Assembly: GCA_036558545.1 (NCBI GenBank)
Contig: DATBFJ010000056.1
Coordinates: 1 to 19,761, forward strand
DNA from: JALYGJ01 sp036558545
GTDB lineage: Bacteria > Chloroflexota > Limnocylindria > Limnocylindrales > CSP1-4
Length of the DNA stretch: 19,761 bases
Reading direction: 5' to 3'
The notes under the pieces: model-generated
The model's database searches: none
What the model saw: only the letters and a program-made list of their open reading frames with translations
What the model was told of the DNA's origin: nothing
Made by a program: the position numbers and the translations under genes
In this document: positions 7,699-16,000 of the stretch, one piece after another
Position numbering within the stretch: position 1 is the stretch's first letter
How the letters are laid out: each line of letters opens with the position of its first letter

Positions 7699-8235
7699 GT
7701 GGTCATAAGCGCGGTCGCCGTGGCCGCCGCGCTGGCGGTCGTCGTGGGCGTTCTGGCCTTCTCGGGAACTCTCGGTAGCTCGAGTCCCGGTGCCAGTGTC
7801 ATCGTCGTGGGCCGCAACCCATTGATGGGCCAACCGGCTCCCGACTTCACGCTCCAGACGATCGACGGTCAGACAATCTCCCTTTCGTCACTGCGTGGCC
7901 GGCCGGTGATCGTCAACTTCTGGGCGAGCTGGTGCGTGCCCTGCCAGCAGGAGTTTCCGCTGCTCGTCTCGGCATACCAGAAATACTCTGGCGACGGTCT
8001 TCAGATCCTGGGCGTGATCTATAACGACGGCCCTCAAACAGCCACGGACTTTGCCAGGAGCTACGGCGCGACGTGGCCGTTGCTACAGGACCCCGACCAG
8101 ACCGCATGGAAAGCTTTCAAGAATTCGCTCGTGCCCGTTTCGTATTACATCGATCGTGACGGCACCGTTCGCGCGGTGAGCTACGGACCGCCACCCTCCG
8201 GTTATCTCGACGACGAGATCAACCAGATCCTGTAA
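7699..8235 (+). CDS. Membrane-anchored thioredoxin-like protein (TlpA/ResA/CcmG type)
   Basis: A 178-residue protein with one N-terminal helix (about 2-22), a linker, and a redoxin fold starting at GQPAPDFTL. The redox site is WASWCVPC with cysteines C79 and C82, and the cis-proline motif is in SLVPVSYYID. Proteins of this type reduce disulfides outside the membrane, either in apocytochrome c (ResA/CcmG) or in the CuA site of subunit II (TlpA). Both substrates are encoded here: two CXXCH motifs in QcrC and the CuA cysteines in CoxB. GTG 7699 follows the previous stop by eight bases. It has no good ribosome site, so reinitiation after the upstream gene is likely. Which substrate it serves cannot be told from sequence. 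Confidence 0.88.
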   Translation: MVISAVAVAAALAVVVGVLAFSGTLGSSSPGASVIVVGRNPLMGQPAPDFTLQTIDGQTISLSSLRGRPVIVNFWASWCVPCQQEFPLLVSAYQKYSGDGLQILGVIYNDGPQTATDFARSYGATWPLLQDPDQTAWKAFKNSLVPVSYYIDRDGTVRAVSYGPPPSGYLDDEINQIL

Positions 8236-8364
8236 ATCGGGCTCACCGAACCCACAGTTCGCTCTCAGCAAGGCCGCAGACCTTGCAAAGTCAGCGCCAG
8301 CACCATCGGTCCTCAGAGGATCAATCGCTTGCTGCCCCTGCCCGTTCGGAAAGGACCGTCATAG
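8236..8364. other. Intergenic stretch between respiratory and export operons
   Basis: These 129 bases hold no gene. An inverted repeat GCAAGG (8268-8273) / CCTTGC (8281-8286) with a 7-base loop is present but is not followed by a T-run, so it is a poor terminator candidate. The 12-mer CCTTGCAAAGTC (8281-8292) recurs exactly at 19096-19107 upstream of the doxX-like gene. AAGGA (8351-8355) is the ribosome site of the next gene. A promoter for the export operon is expected here but I cannot pick a convincing -10. Confidence 0.4.
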
Positions 8365-9885
8365 ATGCCCTGGCGCACCGTCGGCGCTGTCGCCCTGATC
8401 GTTGTCGGCGTCGGCGCAGTGATCTTCGCGTTGTTTGGACCGGCGTTCGGAAAGTCGGACACGACGCAATACATCACGTCACAGGCGACGACGACCAACG
8501 TGGTCAACGAGGCCCAGGCCGATGGAACGCTGTCTGCCGCCCGCACGTACGGGCTTTCGTTCGGTGCTGATCCGGCGATCGTCGATCCGAGTTCATCGAG
8601 TTCGTCGAACTCAGGTTCGGGCGGGACGTGGCTGGTCAAGGATGTCAGCGCCACGGTCGGCCAGCAGGTCAAGGCCGGCGATGTGCTGGCCACGGCCGAC
8701 ACAACCGATCAACAGAACGCGCTCGACCTTGCGCAGGCCAACCTTTCCGCGGCGCAGGCCAAGTACGAGGCGGACAACGGTGGCCCGACAAGCACCGACC
8801 AGCAGTCGGCGCAGCTCTCTGTGGACCAGGCACAGCAGCAACTCGATGCCGCGACAAAGTCGCGTGACAACACGGCGAGCCAGAACCAGATCAAGCTCCA
8901 GCAGTCGCAGAACGCGTTGAGCCAGGCGCGTTCGAAGCTCAGCGATGACCGGAGCAGCCACGCGCCGAGCGCGCTGATCACGTCAGACAAGCAGGCGGTC
9001 ACCCAGGCGGAGTCCGACCTGAAGCTGACCAAGGCGCAGATCCAGGCATCGAATCAGAGCGCCAACCAGCAGGTTGCCTCTGCGCAGCTGTCGCTGCAAT
9101 CGGCCCAGAACGGCTATACGTCGCAGACGGCGCCGGCGAGCGCGCAGACACTTTCGTCGGACAAGGCCTCAGTGCTCCAGGCGCAACAGGCCGTCGATGA
9201 CGCGCAGCAGCAGCTCGACGGCGCCGTCATAAAGGCCCCCGAGGACGGAACGATCGTGGCCGTCAACGTGGTTGCCGGCACGACCGCGCCGAGCGGCGAT
9301 GCAGTCGAGATGATGACCAACGACCTCAACGTCACGGCCGACTTTGCCGAATCAGACGTGCCCAACATCGCGGCCGGCCAGAAAGCTTCCGTCACGATCA
9401 CCGCCACGGGCGATCAGGTGCCAGGAACGGTGACGACCGTCACGCCGGTCGCTTCCACCTCCGGTGCAAGCAGTGTCGTTTCGTACTCGGTGACGGTCGC
9501 GCTCGACAACGATCCGGCCAAGTCGCTGCCGGGCATGTCCGCTCAGGTAGCGATCACGATCGACGAAGCGGACAACGTCGTGGCGGTCCCGGCGATCGCG
9601 CTCGAAGGCTCGAATGGCAATTACGCGGTCCGGGTCTTGAACGCGGACGGTTCAGTCACGCAGACGCCCGTCCAGGTTGGCCTGATCACCTCGAGTCTGG
9701 CCGAAATCAAGTCCGGCATCAGTGACGGTCAAGCCGTGGTAACGGGCACGACCTCCTCGCTCAACTCGACGTCGACCACAGGTGGCACCGGCTTTCCCGG
9801 CGGTGGCATTACCGGCGGTGGCAACTTTCCGGCCGGGGGCTTCCGGCCGGGCGGCGGCGGTCGCGTCGTGACCAACGGCAATTAG
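8365..9885 (+). CDS. Membrane-fusion (HlyD/MacA-type) subunit of an ABC exporter
   Basis: A 506-residue protein with one N-terminal helix (about 5-27). A Ser/Gly linker (about 74-88) precedes the first lipoyl half (VSATVGQQVKAGDVLATAD). A long Gln/Ala/Ser-rich coiled-coil hairpin (about 112-285) follows, then the second lipoyl half (IKAPEDGTIVAVNVVAG), beta-barrel and membrane-proximal parts. The C-terminal ~35 residues are Gly/Phe/Pro-rich (GFPGGGITGGGNFPAGG). This is the adaptor layout of MacA-type systems. It stands directly before an ATPase and a MacB-type permease, so it should form the extracytoplasmic part of their pump. No outer-membrane partner is encoded nearby, as in Gram-positive adaptor/MacB systems. 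The substrate is unknown. ATG 8365 follows AAGGA at nine bases. Confidence 0.9.
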   Translation: MPWRTVGAVALIVVGVGAVIFALFGPAFGKSDTTQYITSQATTTNVVNEAQADGTLSAARTYGLSFGADPAIVDPSSSSSSNSGSGGTWLVKDVSATVGQQVKAGDVLATADTTDQQNALDLAQANLSAAQAKYEADNGGPTSTDQQSAQLSVDQAQQQLDAATKSRDNTASQNQIKLQQSQNALSQARSKLSDDRSSHAPSALITSDKQAVTQAESDLKLTKAQIQASNQSANQQVASAQLSLQSAQNGYTSQTAPASAQTLSSDKASVLQAQQAVDDAQQQLDGAVIKAPEDGTIVAVNVVAGTTAPSGDAVEMMTNDLNVTADFAESDVPNIAAGQKASVTITATGDQVPGTVTTVTPVASTSGASSVVSYSVTVALDNDPAKSLPGMSAQVAITIDEADNVVAVPAIALEGSNGNYAVRVLNADGSVTQTPVQVGLITSSLAEIKSGISDGQAVVTGTTSSLNSTSTTGGTGFPGGGITGGGNFPAGGFRPGGGGRVVTNGN

Positions 9886-9906
9886 AGACCGCGCGAGTAC
9901 GGCGCG

Positions 9907-10574
<668 letters not shown>

Positions 10575-10578
<4 letters not shown>

Positions 10579-11780
10579 ACCTGATCGAGCTCATCCGCCT
10601 CGCTTTCAACCGGCTGCGCACGAGTCGCCTGCGCAGCGCGCTGACCATGCTCGGCGTGATCATCGGCGTTGCCTCGGTCGTCGCTCTGGTGAGCGTCGGT
10701 CAGGGCGCGACATCGGGCATTACGAGCCAGATCGAAGCGCTCGGCACCAATCTGCTGACTGTCAATCCGGGTTCCTCGACGACGGGCTTGACCAACAATG
10801 GCTTTGGCACCGCGGAGACGCTGACCCTGGACGACAGCAACGCGCTCGCGTCGTTGCCAGGCATCGCCGCGGTGGCGCCGGAGATCACCACGTCCGAGCT
10901 GGTGCTCAACGGCACCAAGAACACGACCACCTCGATCATCGGGACAACGACTGATTACGCCGCTGTGCGCAACGAGACGATCTACCAGGGTTCGTTCCTC
11001 AATGACGCGTCCCAGGAGAACTCACTGCGGATCGCGGTCATCGGCGCGACGACGGCCGACAACCTGGGCCTCACGGCAGCGGACGTGGGCTCGGAGATAA
11101 CCATCCGCGGTATTCCATTCGAGATCGTCGGCCTGCTCCAACCCAAGGGTGGCATCGGCAACCAGGACGACGCGATCTACGTGCCCCTGAGCGTGGTCCA
11201 GCGCGAGCTTGTGGGTACCAGTGATTCAGTGCGCGCGATCTTCGTCAGCGCCTCCGACACGGTCAGCGTCGACCAGGCGAAGGCGGAGATCACGGCACTT
11301 CTCGAGCAGCGCCACGGTACGAACGGCACGAATGATGACTTCTCCATCGCCGATCAGTCGCAGCTGCTCAGCACCTTCGCGTCGATCTCCGGGGTGTTGT
11401 CGCTGCTGCTTGCCGGCATCGCCTCGATCTCGCTCGTGGTCGGCGGCATCGGGATCATGAACATCATGCTCGTGTCGGTCCGGGAGCGGACGCGCGAGAT
11501 CGGCATCCGCAAGGCCATCGGTGCGCGTGGCCGCGACATCCTCGCCCAATTCCTGATCGAGGCGCTGACCCTGTCAGTGCTCGGCGGTGTGTTCGGCATT
11601 GTCCTCGGCATCCTCGTCTCGGCGCTCATCGGCGCTATCGCCGGGTGGGGCCTCCAGATCAGTCCACTGACGCTGGTCGCTGCAGTTGGCTTCTCACTTC
11701 TCGTCGGCATCGTCTTCGGCGTGTGGCCTGCGCGGCAGGCGGCACGGCTCGATCCCATTGCCGCCCTCAGGTACGAATAG
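10575..11780 (+). CDS. ABC transporter permease, MacB/FtsX family
   Basis: A 401-residue permease. It has one N-terminal helix (LTMLGVIIGVASVVALVSVG), a long extracytoplasmic MacB-type periplasmic core domain (about 45-255), and three C-terminal helices of the FtsX domain. The conserved cytoplasmic loop VRERTREIGIRKAIGARGRDI lies between helices 2 and 3, and ARLDPI near the end is also a family mark. ATG overlaps the ATPase stop (ATGA). With the upstream adaptor it would form a MacAB-like exporter. Candidate cargo classes for such systems are antibiotics, peptides and lipoproteins; none can be chosen here. Confidence 0.94.
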
Positions 11781-11792
11781 GAGAGCTTCCCT

Positions 11793-12437
11793 GTGTCCGA
11801 TCCCTTCGCCCCGGCACCGACTCCCGCGCCGGCCCCGGTCCCGACCACTGAGCCAGTTAATCCACAACTGCCGGCGGTGGCGAGCAAGCAGGCCGCCAAA
11901 CGACAGAACCGCAGCGGCACAATCCTGCTCGCAGCGGCCGGATTGGTAGCCGTGGCCGGCATCGCTTTCGCTGCCGGACGGTTGACCGCGCCACCGGCCG
12001 CCGCCGCGGGCAACGGTGGCACCGGCGGCGGCCGTTTCGGCGGTTTTCCCGGCGCCAGCTTCGCGCCGGGGCAGTTCCGAAATGGCGGACCGAATGGTGG
12101 GGGCGGCTTCGGTGGCCTCACCGGCGGCGTTGAACTGCGCGGCGAGGTCACGTCCATCTCGTCAACAGCCATCACGGTCAAGCTCGACAACGGGACTGAT
12201 GTGACTGTTCCCCTCGACCAGAGCACGACCTATCACCAGGCAACGTCGACATCCTCGTCGGCCGTGACGGTGGGCAGCACCGTGACTGTTCAGCCAGGTA
12301 CGGCCAACTTCACGCCGGGCGCATCACCGAATCCAGCGGCCAGTGGAGCGCCCGGCTTCGGCGGCTTCACCTTTGGCCCTGCCACGGACGTAACCGTCGT
12401 CAATAGCGGAAGTTCGACCGCGACAACGGCACCCTAG
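11793..12437 (+). CDS. Gly-rich membrane-anchored protein with a small beta domain, cargo or partner of the exporter
   Basis: A 214-residue protein starting at GTG 11793, with GGAGAG (11781-11786) six bases upstream. The cytoplasmic N-terminus is Pro/Ala-rich, followed by one helix (about 48-69). A Gly/Phe-rich stretch (about 75-108, for example GGGRFGGFPGASFAPGQF) leads to a small beta-rich region (VELRGEVTSISSTAITVKL...TVTVQPG) resembling DUF5666-like single domains, and then a low-complexity tail. It is the last gene of the export operon, 12 bases after the permease and before a terminator. I do not know its function. The extracytoplasmic Gly/Phe stretch resembles the C-terminal tail of the adaptor protein. 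Confidence 0.78.
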   Translation: MSDPFAPAPTPAPAPVPTTEPVNPQLPAVASKQAAKRQNRSGTILLAAAGLVAVAGIAFAAGRLTAPPAAAAGNGGTGGGRFGGFPGASFAPGQFRNGGPNGGGGFGGLTGGVELRGEVTSISSTAITVKLDNGTDVTVPLDQSTTYHQATSTSSSAVTVGSTVTVQPGTANFTPGASPNPAASGAPGFGGFTFGPATDVTVVNSGSSTATTAP

Positions 12438-12444
12438 ACAACAA

Positions 12445-12473
12445 GAAACCCGCCCCTCGGAAAGGCGGGTTTC
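12445..12473. terminator. Bidirectional intrinsic terminator
   Basis: GAAACCCGCC (12445-12454) pairs perfectly with GGCGGGTTTC (12464-12473) across a 9-base loop. It sits just after the stop of the export operon, and 14 bases beyond the 3' end of the tRNA on the other strand. On the minus strand the stem is followed by TTGTTGTC, a partly T-rich run, so it probably ends both the export operon and the tRNA transcript. Confidence 0.8.
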
Positions 12474-12486
12474 AGAGACCAATTTC

Positions 12487-12561
12487 TGGTTGCGGGGGAC
12501 GGATTCGAACCGCCGACCTTCGGGTTATGAGCCCGACGAGCTGCCGCTGCTCCACCCCGCG
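12487..12561 (-). tRNA. Initiator tRNA-fMet (anticodon CAU)
   Basis: The reverse strand folds as a full cloverleaf of 75 bases with an encoded CCA end. The anticodon CAU is at 12529-12527 in loop CTCATAA. Two marks identify an initiator and not an elongator: an unpaired C1-A72 at the top of the acceptor stem (5' CGCGGGG against CCCCGCA) and three consecutive G-C pairs in the anticodon stem (GGG/CCC). GGTTCGAATCC is the T arm. The D loop is two bases shorter than that of E. coli tRNA-fMet. A small reading frame on the same strand overlaps its first 37 bases. Confidence 0.97.
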
Positions 12562-12851
12562 ACCTTGAATTCTAGCGACTTGCCCGATTCGTGCACGCGC
12601 GGACCGATTCCCGTCAGTCGCTCATCGATGTCCGCGACGATCTCACCACCTGCACGAATCACCAGGCGGACTGCGGATGGAGCGATGCGATCCGGAAAAC
12701 GGCCGGCCAGGAGCGCTTCACCGTGGACTGCCTCGCCCGGGTGTGCGAGCGGAGCGACTTCGACGTCCGTTCGATCGAGTTCACGCCGTAGCAGGTCACG
12801 TGCTGCGCTCGCCTGGCTGGTTCCCAGAAATTTTGCTGCTACGACCCGCAT
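12525..12851 (-). CDS. Small protein of unknown function overlapping tRNA-fMet
   Basis: A 108-residue frame from ATG 12851. GGGGGAG lies about ten bases upstream, a strong ribosome site that argues the frame is real. The first ~95 residues read like a small alpha/beta protein (MRVVAAKFLGTSQASAARD, then ...EIVADIDERL). The last dozen (AGWSSGSSSGS) are simply the tRNA read as codons; the UAA stop is made of the last anticodon base and the next two. GC at third positions is lower than in neighbours. I do not recognise a family. It begins 67 bases after the S9 peptidase gene on the same strand. It could be a spurious frame, but the ribosome site and the sensible composition favour a real gene. 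Confidence 0.55.
   Translation of the reverse strand: MRVVAAKFLGTSQASAARDLLRRELDRTDVEVAPLAHPGEAVHGEALLAGRFPDRIAPSAVRLVIRAGGEIVADIDERLTGIGPRVHESGKSLEFKVAGWSSGSSSGS
12569..12574 (-). promoter_or_regulatory. Candidate -10 element of the initiator tRNA
   Basis: TAGAAT on the minus strand ends seven bases before C1 of the tRNA, so transcription would start at or within a base of the mature 5' end. No good -35 hexamer is seen 16-18 bases upstream. The element lies inside the end of the small overlapping gene. Confidence 0.4.
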
Positions 12852-12918
12852 TCGAATACTTCTCCCCCTTTACAGGGCCATAGCGTCCCACGAGCGGGTT
12901 ACGAGGCGGCAACGTGCG

Positions 12919-14928
12919 TCAAGCCGAAGGTTGCATTCCCCTCTTTAGTCGGGGCAGGTACTCGACCGAAATTGGCTCGAATTCGTCGGCCAGCTCAAAT
13001 CCGAATACCTGGGCGTAGAACGAGAGTTCGCCCTCGAGAGCTCGTTTCATGTTCTCTAACCTGCGAAAACCATGGCCCTCGCCCTCGAAGACGAGATATG
13101 CGTGCGGGACGCGCCGCCGGCGAAGGGCCTCGACCATGCGCTCGGCCTGCGCGATGGGAACCACCATGTCGTCCGCGCCCTGGAGGACGATCAACGGCCG
13201 TCGCAAACGATCGACGTGGTAGATCGGTGAGCGCTCGTGGTACAGCTCGACCCCGTCGGGATATGGAGCGATCAGGCGATCGAGGTAATGGGATTCGAAT
13301 TTGTGCGTGAAACGAGCCAGTCCCTCGACGTCGGCCACGCCGTAGTGCGAGGCCCCGGCGGCAAAGACATCGCGGAAGGTCAGTGCTGCAAGGGTCGAAT
13401 AGCCGCCGGCACTGGCGCCTCGAATCGCCAGCCGATCAGGATCTGCATCGCCGCGAGCGACCAGATATGTGGCCGCGGCGATGCAGTCATCGACGTCGTT
13501 GATGCCCCACATTCCGTCAAGGCTGCGCATGTATTCGCGGCCGTGGCCGGTGCTGCCGCGGTAGTTGACGTCAACGACGGCAAAGCCGCGGCTTGTAAAG
13601 GCGTCGATCTCAAGCTGCAAAGCCGTGGTCGCGGACGAGGTCGGGCCACCGTGGCTCATGACCACGAGTGGAGGCTTTTCGCCGGTCGTGCCCGCGAAAT
13701 CGGGGTTAGTCGGGGCGTAATAGAGTCCAAAGGCGGACTGACCGCCGGTGGTCGGAAACTCGATCTCCTGTGGCTCGGCGAGGTACGCCGGACCAATTTC
13801 TAGTGCGAACTGGTCGCGCAGCACACGGCGCTCGTTCGTGGCAAGGTCGAACAGCACCATCCGCCGGGGCTCCGCCCAGCTGCCGCCTATGTACAGCAGC
13901 CGCCCGTCGTACACCTGAAGTGATTCCACGCGAATATCAGGCACATCCAGGAGACGAGGCGGCTCCGTCGCCGAGATCACCCAGATGCCACCGCCGTCGC
14001 CGTCCTCGCCACCACCTGACGCATAGATCGTGCCGTCGGCGTCGATGCCATACCAGCACATGCCAAACACCCACTGGGGACCGGCAAACTCAGCCCGCAT
14101 CGGCGCCAACGCGATTGGCTCGCCAGGTTGTTCCGGGTCCTGCCGGTGGAGGTTCCACCAGCCCGTGCGATCGGAGACAAAGACAAGCGTGCCGTCTGGA
14201 GCCCACTCTGGCTGAACGATCGATTCGTCGGTGCCGCCCGCAACCTTCCGTTCGCCGACCAGGCTGCCGTCGCTGTCGAACTCCGCAACCCACAGCTCGG
14301 ATTCATCCCAAGGCATGTGTGGATGGCGCCACGCCAGCCACGCCAGGCGTGCGCCGTCGGGGCTGACGCGCGGTGTCGAGTAGAAGTCGTACCCGGACGC
14401 GAGAACCGACTCGGCTCCGGTTCCGAGGTCGACGGCGATCAGCGTGTTGACAGGTTCGGCGATGCGGCCGCCCTCTGGCGCCGCGAAGTCGTGGGTCAGG
14501 CCGGTGTGATCTTCGCGGATGCAGATTAGTCGGTTGCGCGACGAGTCCATGACAAGGTCGCCATAGCGCAGAGGTCCCTCAGCAGTGAGCGGCCCTGGAG
14601 CTCTGTCGGCGAGCCGGTAGATCCGGTTGTCCGGCACGTTGGAGAAATAGACCGTTCCACTCGCACGATCGACGGTGTACCAGCCGCCGCCGTACTCGTG
14701 GATCATTGTTCTTGCGTTGAACGGCGGCGGCGTCACGTCGCGGACGCCGTCTTCCTCGCTCCAGCGCACGATGACCTGGCGGCCCTGTTCCTCCGGCCGG
14801 CCTTCTGTCCAGTAGGCGTGCGAGCCGAACAGGCGCGGCTCGCGCAGCGTCCGCTGTGAAGTCACGGCCATCTCGATGGTGATCGGTGACGGCCACGATC
14901 CATAGGGCAGCGCGCTCCGATCAGCCAT
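12919..14928 (-). CDS. S9 family (prolyl oligopeptidase-type) serine peptidase
   Basis: I choose ATG 14928 because GGAGG lies five bases upstream; a GTG 12 bases earlier would overlap that site. The product has 669 residues. The N-terminal two thirds is a beta-propeller with WxxDG/SPDG-type repeats (RVSPDGARLAW, PEWAPDGTLVFVSDRTG). The C-terminal third is an alpha/beta-hydrolase with oxyanion-loop HGGPTS, nucleophile S506 in GASAGGYS, D587 in GADDMVVP and H619 in GEGHGF. The catalytic triad is complete. There is no signal peptide, so it is probably cytoplasmic and cleaves short peptides; acyl-aminoacyl- and dipeptidyl-peptidase activities are both possible in this family. It diverges from the Pro-rich protein gene across 69 bases. 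Confidence 0.94.
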   Translation of the reverse strand: MADRSALPYGSWPSPITIEMAVTSQRTLREPRLFGSHAYWTEGRPEEQGRQVIVRWSEEDGVRDVTPPPFNARTMIHEYGGGWYTVDRASGTVYFSNVPDNRIYRLADRAPGPLTAEGPLRYGDLVMDSSRNRLICIREDHTGLTHDFAAPEGGRIAEPVNTLIAVDLGTGAESVLASGYDFYSTPRVSPDGARLAWLAWRHPHMPWDESELWVAEFDSDGSLVGERKVAGGTDESIVQPEWAPDGTLVFVSDRTGWWNLHRQDPEQPGEPIALAPMRAEFAGPQWVFGMCWYGIDADGTIYASGGGEDGDGGGIWVISATEPPRLLDVPDIRVESLQVYDGRLLYIGGSWAEPRRMVLFDLATNERRVLRDQFALEIGPAYLAEPQEIEFPTTGGQSAFGLYYAPTNPDFAGTTGEKPPLVVMSHGGPTSSATTALQLEIDAFTSRGFAVVDVNYRGSTGHGREYMRSLDGMWGINDVDDCIAAATYLVARGDADPDRLAIRGASAGGYSTLAALTFRDVFAAGASHYGVADVEGLARFTHKFESHYLDRLIAPYPDGVELYHERSPIYHVDRLRRPLIVLQGADDMVVPIAQAERMVEALRRRRVPHAYLVFEGEGHGFRRLENMKRALEGELSFYAQVFGFELADEFEPISVEYLPRLKRGMQPSA

Positions 14929-14982
14929 GCGTTCCTCCACCTCGACCCTGCTGCGTCTCGGTCAGGTTAGTTGCGCTCGCGC

Positions 14983-14988
14983 TATGCT
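14983..14988 (+). promoter_or_regulatory. Candidate -10 element of the Pro/Thr-rich protein gene
   Basis: TATGCT lies nine bases before ATG 14998, and no Shine-Dalgarno is present in between (GCCGTCCCC). The same hexamer occurs before the aquaporin gene. Transcription from it would give a leaderless or nearly leaderless message. No clear -35. Confidence 0.35.
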
Positions 14989-14997
14989 GCCGTCCCC

Positions 14998-15735
14998 ATG
15001 GCGAGCGGTGGAGACCAGCCAACACGGCCGCCTGGTCAACGTCACAGCGGCGTAGTCCACGGCGGCCTCAATCGACGCCCCGCGCGGCCGCCGCGGCGTG
15101 ATTGGCTGCTGGGCGGCATGGTCGCCGGTTTGACGGTCATCGCGATGCTCATCGTGGCCAATGTCTTCGCTGCCAGACCCGCTGACGTGGCCAACGTGCC
15201 AACCGATGTACCGACCGCGTCGCCCGTGTCATCGCTGCCCATCTTCGTCCAGGAAACTCCAGTGCCACCGACACCGACGCCGACTCTTCCGCCGACACCG
15301 ACTCCCAGTCCCGCCCCTGTCCCGACACCTGCGCCCTCACTTGCGCCAACTCTGTCGCCGACGCTGCCGCCCACACCTACCCCCAGCCCCACCCCTACTC
15401 GCGCCCCCAGTGCCTCGCCTGCGCCCCTTCCCACCGCGTCGCCACCGTTGGCGACTGTTGGCCCGACACCACCGCTGGTCGGGCTCGTGATAGTCCAGCC
15501 TGCCGACGGATCGACGACAAAAGAAAATTCCGTGGTGATCTCAGGGCTCGCCCAGCCGAACGTGACGATCACTCACGACATACCCAACTGGTTCGATGAA
15601 CACACCACGACCGACAACCAGGGCCGCTGGTCGTTCACGGAGTCGCTCGCTCATGGAGAGAACACCTTCAGGTTCCGAGTCGGCGACGATATGGCGACTG
15701 AAGTCACCTTGACGCTGTACTACCAACCAGCGTGA
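14998..15735 (+). CDS. Membrane-anchored Pro/Thr-rich protein with Ig-like C-terminal domain
   Basis: A 245-residue protein. I use ATG 14998; the frame is open nine codons further up to a TTG, which would lie in the putative promoter. A basic N-terminus (RRPARPPRRD) precedes one helix (about 40-60). Then comes an extended Pro/Thr/Ser stalk (about 85-160, runs such as PPTPTPTLPPTPTPS) and a C-terminal beta-sandwich-like domain of about 85 residues (VIVQPADGSTTKENSVVISG...GENTFRF) resembling bacterial Ig-like/Big domains. Positive-inside topology puts the stalk and domain outside the cell. Such proteins often reach through a cell wall. Exact function unknown. Confidence 0.82.
   Translation: MASGGDQPTRPPGQRHSGVVHGGLNRRPARPPRRDWLLGGMVAGLTVIAMLIVANVFAARPADVANVPTDVPTASPVSSLPIFVQETPVPPTPTPTLPPTPTPSPAPVPTPAPSLAPTLSPTLPPTPTPSPTPTRAPSASPAPLPTASPPLATVGPTPPLVGLVIVQPADGSTTKENSVVISGLAQPNVTITHDIPNWFDEHTTTDNQGRWSFTESLAHGENTFRFRVGDDMATEVTLTLYYQPA
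15256..15475 (+). repeat. Low-complexity Pro/Thr/Ser-coding tract
   Basis: This tract is an irregular run of CCG, CCC, ACA, ACG and CCT codons with loose hexamer-type periodicity (for example CCGACACCGACTCC) that encodes the stalk of the anchored protein. The units are degenerate and no exact tandem array is present, so it is a coding low-complexity region likely to vary in length between strains. Confidence 0.7.
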
Positions 15736-15754
15736 CCCGCACAAGGAGACTGAG

Positions 15755-16000
15755 ATGACTGACGCGAAGCAAACCGGCGTCGGCACGGGCCGATCAGCGG
15801 ACGACCCGACATTGCCCTCAGGAGGTGAGCCGTTTGGTGCAAGCACCGACTCCGGCGTCGATCCTGACATAGTGGTGGGCGCGACCAGCGGATCGCACCC
15901 GGCCGCAGCGAAAGGTGTTGACATCAATCGCAGCGGCAGCGGCGGGACGGGCGGCCCGGGCACGGACGAGCCGGACTCGCAGACAGGGTCGCAGCCCTGA
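15755..16000 (+). CDS. Small hydrophilic, probably disordered protein
   Basis: An 81-residue protein with a strong ribosome site, AAGGAG (15743-15748), six bases before ATG 15755. It is rich in Gly, Ser, Asp, Thr and Pro, with no hydrophobic core, cysteine or membrane helix. No family recognised. It begins 19 bases after the Pro-rich protein gene. Its TGA overlaps the CTG I propose as start of the kinase gene, so it may serve to couple translation of the downstream genes as well as make a protein. Confidence 0.68.
   Translation: MTDAKQTGVGTGRSADDPTLPSGGEPFGASTDSGVDPDIVVGATSGSHPAAAKGVDINRSGSGGTGGPGTDEPDSQTGSQP

Noticed and set aside
8268..8286. Hairpin GCAAGG-N7-CCTTGC as terminator of the respiratory operon
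   Set aside because: A 6-base stem with no following T-run on either strand is too weak to call; kept only as a note in the intergenic entry.
11354..12226. Minus-strand open frame of 290 codons opposite the permease and Gly-rich protein
   Set aside because: It spans two well supported plus-strand genes and the Pro-rich part is just the complement of Gly codons.
12490..12948. Plus-strand open frame of 152 codons across the tRNA and small gene
   Set aside because: Its first third is the complement of tRNA-fMet, it has no ribosome site, and its composition (Arg/Ser-rich) is that of a shadow frame.
15256..15475. Repeat tract considered as a CRISPR or tandem-repeat array
   Set aside because: Units are degenerate codons for Pro and Thr with no constant repeat/spacer spacing; it is a coding low-complexity stalk.
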